A stretch of DNA of 64,000 bases. Origin: CAZFBA01 sp964517135 (lineage in GTDB: Bacteria > Cyanobacteriota > Vampirovibrionia > JBFMGH01). The DNA is taken from assembly GCA_964517135.1 (NCBI GenBank), contig CAZFBA010000001.1:1-64000 (forward strand). Direction: 5' to 3'. Position numbers and translations under genes: made by a program. This document shows positions 60,955-64,000 of this stretch, piece by piece (within the stretch, counting starts at the first letter, position 1; every line of letters starts with the position of its first letter). The notes under the pieces are model-generated. The model saw nothing but the letters and a program-made list of their open reading frames with translations, did not search any database and had not been told where the DNA came from.

Positions 60955-62331
60955 ATGCCATACAACCATCTCAAGAAAATTAATGTCTTTAACCTTACCA
61001 ATAAGCTTTATACTCTCAGTAAAGTAGACGAAGCTTATGATTCTGCTTTTAATTCAGACGACTATACAGGCATTAAGCCTTATATTGAGGTATTTTTGAT
61101 AGATTTAAAAAAAGACATACCTCTTGGAATAGCTATTCACAGAACTTCCAGAATCCTGGATTCCTCTAAATTTCAAACAGCCCTCTCGTCAGAAATCGAT
61201 GGATTCAACATATACCTGACCTGCTTCAATAATGTAACTTCTGAATACCTCAGCTGGCTTACATGTAAGTCTATTAAACATGTTGAAATACTCCTAAATA
61301 AAGAGCGTTATGCCTTTCTGGAAAACAAAGATGAGTTGGCTAAAAAACGCATACGCCCCCAGAAAGAAGCAGGTATATCTGATCGTGCCTGGAAAAAACA
61401 GTTTAAAGACAGGCTTTCAATAGAGATCATAACAAGCCAGTTTGCTAAAAATATTACCGGGCTGTACTTTAACCAGAACTGGAAAAAAGAAAAGCTCTTT
61501 GAACTCTACAATACAGATAAATATAACCCTCTGCTCATCAAAACAAAAGAGGGAGATTACCTGATGAAAACCCTCGATCTCTATGAACTGCATATCGTAG
61601 AAAACTATAAAAGGGTATTTTTTAAGCAATATTACAATGATACCGACAGGCCCGATGATGAAGAATGGCTGAGAGATAAGGCCTGGCGACTTTTTAAGCT
61701 GGGCTATTTCAGGCAATCCCTGGAGGTCTTTAGCAGGCTGACAGGCTTAAACCAGCACAACGAGGAGTATTACCGCATCAAAGGTATTACTCTCTTCTAT
61801 TTAAAAGAATATCAAAAAGCAATAGAGGCGTTAAATAAAGCTATATTTGTTGATCCATCGTGTGCTGAAAGCTGGTATGCTAAAGCTAACTGTTTTTATA
61901 AGCTTCAAAACTATCAACAAACTCTCCACTCTATCGATAAAGCCATAGGAATTAACTATAATAGCTATCATTATTATTGCCTGAAAGGCATGAGCTTTTT
62001 TAACATCAAAGACTTCAAAAATGCGCTTGATTGCTTTAATAGCTCACTGAAAATTAATCCGCAGCAGGCTAAATCGTGGTGCCTGAAGGGTTACTGTCAG
62101 CTCTATACTATGGATTTCGACGGAGCCCTGAAATCTTTTGATAAGTCTCTTACTATTAAACAAAACTATGTTGATGCTATTCTGGGCAAGGCTTTTATAC
62201 TCAAAAGACAGGAAAAATACACCGAGGCGCTGGAATATTTCGACAGGCTTCAAAAAATTAAGCCTGATGACAACTTTATATGCAAAAGTAAACGTGAATG
62301 CATACTGGCAATAAACAAAGTCACTAAATAA
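60955..62331 (+). CDS. Two-part protein: unknown N-terminal domain plus TPRs
   Basis: 458 aa. Residues about 1-215 form an unrecognised domain with NKLYTLSKVDEAYDSAF, EVFLIDLKKDIPLGIAIHRT and LTCKSIKHVEILLNKERYAF. From about 230 come six or seven TPRs (for example AIEALNKAIFVDPSCAESWY, ALKSFDKSLTIKQNYVDAIL). No signal peptide. Nine bases after the SIS gene and 28 before the acyltransferase. TPR-fused glycosyltransferases have this layout, but I see no catalytic motif that would justify the name. Confidence 0.75.
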   Translation: MPYNHLKKINVFNLTNKLYTLSKVDEAYDSAFNSDDYTGIKPYIEVFLIDLKKDIPLGIAIHRTSRILDSSKFQTALSSEIDGFNIYLTCFNNVTSEYLSWLTCKSIKHVEILLNKERYAFLENKDELAKKRIRPQKEAGISDRAWKKQFKDRLSIEIITSQFAKNITGLYFNQNWKKEKLFELYNTDKYNPLLIKTKEGDYLMKTLDLYELHIVENYKRVFFKQYYNDTDRPDDEEWLRDKAWRLFKLGYFRQSLEVFSRLTGLNQHNEEYYRIKGITLFYLKEYQKAIEALNKAIFVDPSCAESWYAKANCFYKLQNYQQTLHSIDKAIGINYNSYHYYCLKGMSFFNIKDFKNALDCFNSSLKINPQQAKSWCLKGYCQLYTMDFDGALKSFDKSLTIKQNYVDAILGKAFILKRQEKYTEALEYFDRLQKIKPDDNFICKSKRECILAINKVTK

Positions 62332-62359
62332 ATCTGTTGAACTTTCTCAGGGTTACAAA

Positions 62360-63448
62360 ATGGGCATTATTAGATTTTTACTGGCAATAATTGTCGTTAT
62401 AGAGCATTCAAAGCCTATTTTCGGCTTCGTTTCTACCGGAGGGTTGATTGCTGTTCAAACTTTCTTTATTATATCCGGTTTTTATATGTCACTCATACTG
62501 AACGAAAAATATGTTGGCAAAAATGACTCTTTTAAGCTATTTATCACGAACAGGTTCTTAAGATTGTTTCCTGTTTACTGGGCTGTATTAATTTTAACAC
62601 TTGTATGCTCCTTAATTACTCTTTATGCTGGATGCTCAGGGTTTAAACTTGATGTCTGGCTGGAACATGCTGGAAATCTTAACCTTGTTTCTATCCTGTT
62701 TTTGATCTTTACCAACCTGTTTATGTTTGGTCAGGATGCTGTTATGTTCCTTAAGCTTGATACACTGACAGGGGCACTCGGCTTTACAAGTGACTATTTT
62801 AACACTTCTCCACAACTGAATTATTTTCTAATGATACCTCAGGCCTGGTCGCTAGGTCTTGAACTGTTGTTTTACCTTGTTGCACCATTTCTGGTAAGGA
62901 GAAAGAAAGCGGTTATTATTGCTTTAATAGCTGGATCTCTTCTGCTTCGCCTTGCTATTTATTCACAGGGGTTATATTATGATCCGTGGCTCTACAGGTT
63001 TTTCCCGACTGAGCTTGGTTTATTTCTTTTTGGTGTCATCTCTTACTGGATTTATAGACATATTAAGTCGAAAAAAATCGATAGCAGAATACCTTTTGCT
63101 ATGCTTGTTGTGATTACGTGGTTTATACTTCTCTTTCAATACCTACCATTTACAGTTAGTAAACAATGGTTCTTTTATATCCTTATGGTTTTGTTTATAC
63201 CTTTTATATTCAACTTTACCAAAAAAATCAAAGCTGATAATCTTATAGGAGAACTGTCTTACCCTATTTATATCTCTCAGGTGCTTGTAATTTACATTGT
63301 ATCACTCTACATACCATCAAATTTAGTCTATTTTGGTATTGTTTCTATTATCGCTACAGTAATATTTTCAGCTATCATTCAGTATATAGTCAATGAGCCT
63401 GTAGAAAAGTACAGGCAGCATCGAGTTAAGGGGACAGGTATAAATTAA
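62360..63448 (+). CDS. Acyltransferase 3 family membrane protein
   Basis: 362 aa with about ten membrane helices. The start fits the family: RFLLAIIVVIEHSKP contains the conserved catalytic His, followed by GLIAVQTFFIISGFYMS and RFLRLFPVYW. Such enzymes O-acetylate surface sugars (OafA, NodX type). AGGG lies 7 bases before the ATG. It ends the fliW-csrA run; acylation of a flagellin glycan or surface polysaccharide is plausible. Convergent with trpA, 13 bases apart. Confidence 0.92.
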   Translation: MGIIRFLLAIIVVIEHSKPIFGFVSTGGLIAVQTFFIISGFYMSLILNEKYVGKNDSFKLFITNRFLRLFPVYWAVLILTLVCSLITLYAGCSGFKLDVWLEHAGNLNLVSILFLIFTNLFMFGQDAVMFLKLDTLTGALGFTSDYFNTSPQLNYFLMIPQAWSLGLELLFYLVAPFLVRRKKAVIIALIAGSLLLRLAIYSQGLYYDPWLYRFFPTELGLFLFGVISYWIYRHIKSKKIDSRIPFAMLVVITWFILLFQYLPFTVSKQWFFYILMVLFIPFIFNFTKKIKADNLIGELSYPIYISQVLVIYIVSLYIPSNLVYFGIVSIIATVIFSAIIQYIVNEPVEKYRQHRVKGTGIN

Positions 63449-63461
63449 TACATATGTATTA

Positions 63462-64000
63462 CTAACAGTGATCTATAAGGCTTTTAACATAAGTTTCAAC
63501 TTCAGACACTATGATATCAGGGTCATTGAGGTTTTCTTCAATGATTTTAATTATACCACTGCCAACAATCGCCCCTGAAGCTTTCAGTTGTTTTAACTGA
63601 TCGATATGTTCTGGTTTTGAAATGCCAAAACCTACACATACAGGTTTATCTGTATATTGCTTTAATTTGGATAAAGAAGCTTCTATGTGTTCAGAAAAAG
63701 AACTTCGTGCCCCTGTAACACCTGTAATAGATACCAGGTATATAAAACCTCTTGAGACACCGGTAATTTTCTTTATGCGATCATCACCAGAGGTGGGGGT
63801 GACAAGCATAATAAGCTCAAGGTCATTATCTTCAGTAAGTCTTATCAGGTCTTCTGCTTCTTCTACAGGCAAATCAGGAACCAATATACCGCTAAAACCT
63901 GCTTTTTTTACATCTTTGATAAAGTTTTCCAGGCCATAAGACAGCACAGGATTATAATAGGTAAATATTACAACCGGTACTTTAAGCTTTTCTTTGAGAG
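63462..64000 (-). CDS. trpA: Tryptophan synthase alpha chain (partial, N terminus beyond the window)
   Basis: Cleaves indole-3-glycerol phosphate to indole and glyceraldehyde-3-phosphate. The frame is open to the edge of the window, reading back through VPVVIFTYYNPVLSYG, so the N-terminal third with the catalytic Glu is missing. Present are the catalytic PDLPVEEAEDL, FIYLVSITGVTGARSSF (phosphate loop), VGFGISKPEH and GAIVGSGIIKII. The stop is TAG at 63462. Other trp genes presumably lie beyond the edge. Confidence 0.95.
   Translation of the reverse strand, partial: LKEKLKVPVVIFTYYNPVLSYGLENFIKDVKKAGFSGILVPDLPVEEAEDLIRLTEDNDLELIMLVTPTSGDDRIKKITGVSRGFIYLVSITGVTGARSSFSEHIEASLSKLKQYTDKPVCVGFGISKPEHIDQLKQLKASGAIVGSGIIKIIEENLNDPDIIVSEVETYVKSLIDHC

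Overview
The window is low in GC (about one third by eye, not computed) and uses the standard genetic code, since TGA serves as a stop at several real genes. It looks like a chromosomal segment of a Gram-negative-type bacterium of the non-photosynthetic cyanobacterial sister lineage (Melainabacteria/Vampirovibrionia, possibly Gastranaerophilales). The clues are a DUF3326 gene (a family best known from cyanobacteria), a CHASE2-PAS histidine kinase, a membrane-anchored YvcK, a small protein opening with MGLAASQARF, many TPR proteins, a fliW-csrA pair, and haem genes of the C5 pathway. The lineage is an inference from gene content.

Layout. 0-10 kb: an Asn-rich protein with a toroid-like domain, a CHASE2 sensor kinase divergent from a large Flp-like pilin, a YbdK-like ligase with an M20 amidohydrolase, a DUF4253 membrane protein, and a second pilin-like gene with a Pro/Gly repeat tail. 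10-21 kb: four TPR genes, a 938-aa protein with six 64-residue repeats, yraN, acpS and an APC permease. 20.8-23.9 kb: a strong promoter driving tRNA-Met(CAU)-tilS-hpt-DUF3326. 24-35 kb: two paralogous membrane-anchored unknowns, an MscS channel, a class I aminotransferase, a decayed toxin gene, era, two candidate micro-proteins, hemC-hemA, an RRE/SPASM protein that has lost the radical SAM cysteines, and two zinc-ribbon proteins. 36-43.6 kb: small membrane proteins, two more Flp-like pilins, a three-gene surface or secretion-like operon, and an operon of a decapeptide-repeat protein with a duplicated, degenerate nucleotidyltransferase. 43.7-50.3 kb: proA, then the tight operon pxpA-yvcK-panB-panC-cyclase-like. 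50-58 kb: folP, a DivIC/FtsL-like protein, another large pilin, a K+ channel, a Gfo/Idh oxidoreductase, a single-domain response regulator, and a PfkB kinase carrying an internal 2[4Fe-4S] ferredoxin module. 58.3-63.5 kb: a six-gene run fliW-csrA-TPR-SIS-TPR-acyltransferase, then trpA running off the end.

The most unusual content is (i) a family of Flp-type prepilins in which the +5 Glu is Gln, three of them enlarged with a shared Cys module; (ii) the kinase-ferredoxin fusion; (iii) the cysteine-less radical SAM homologue; and (iv) three dispersed intergenic repeat families, one of which retains fragments of a coding sequence.
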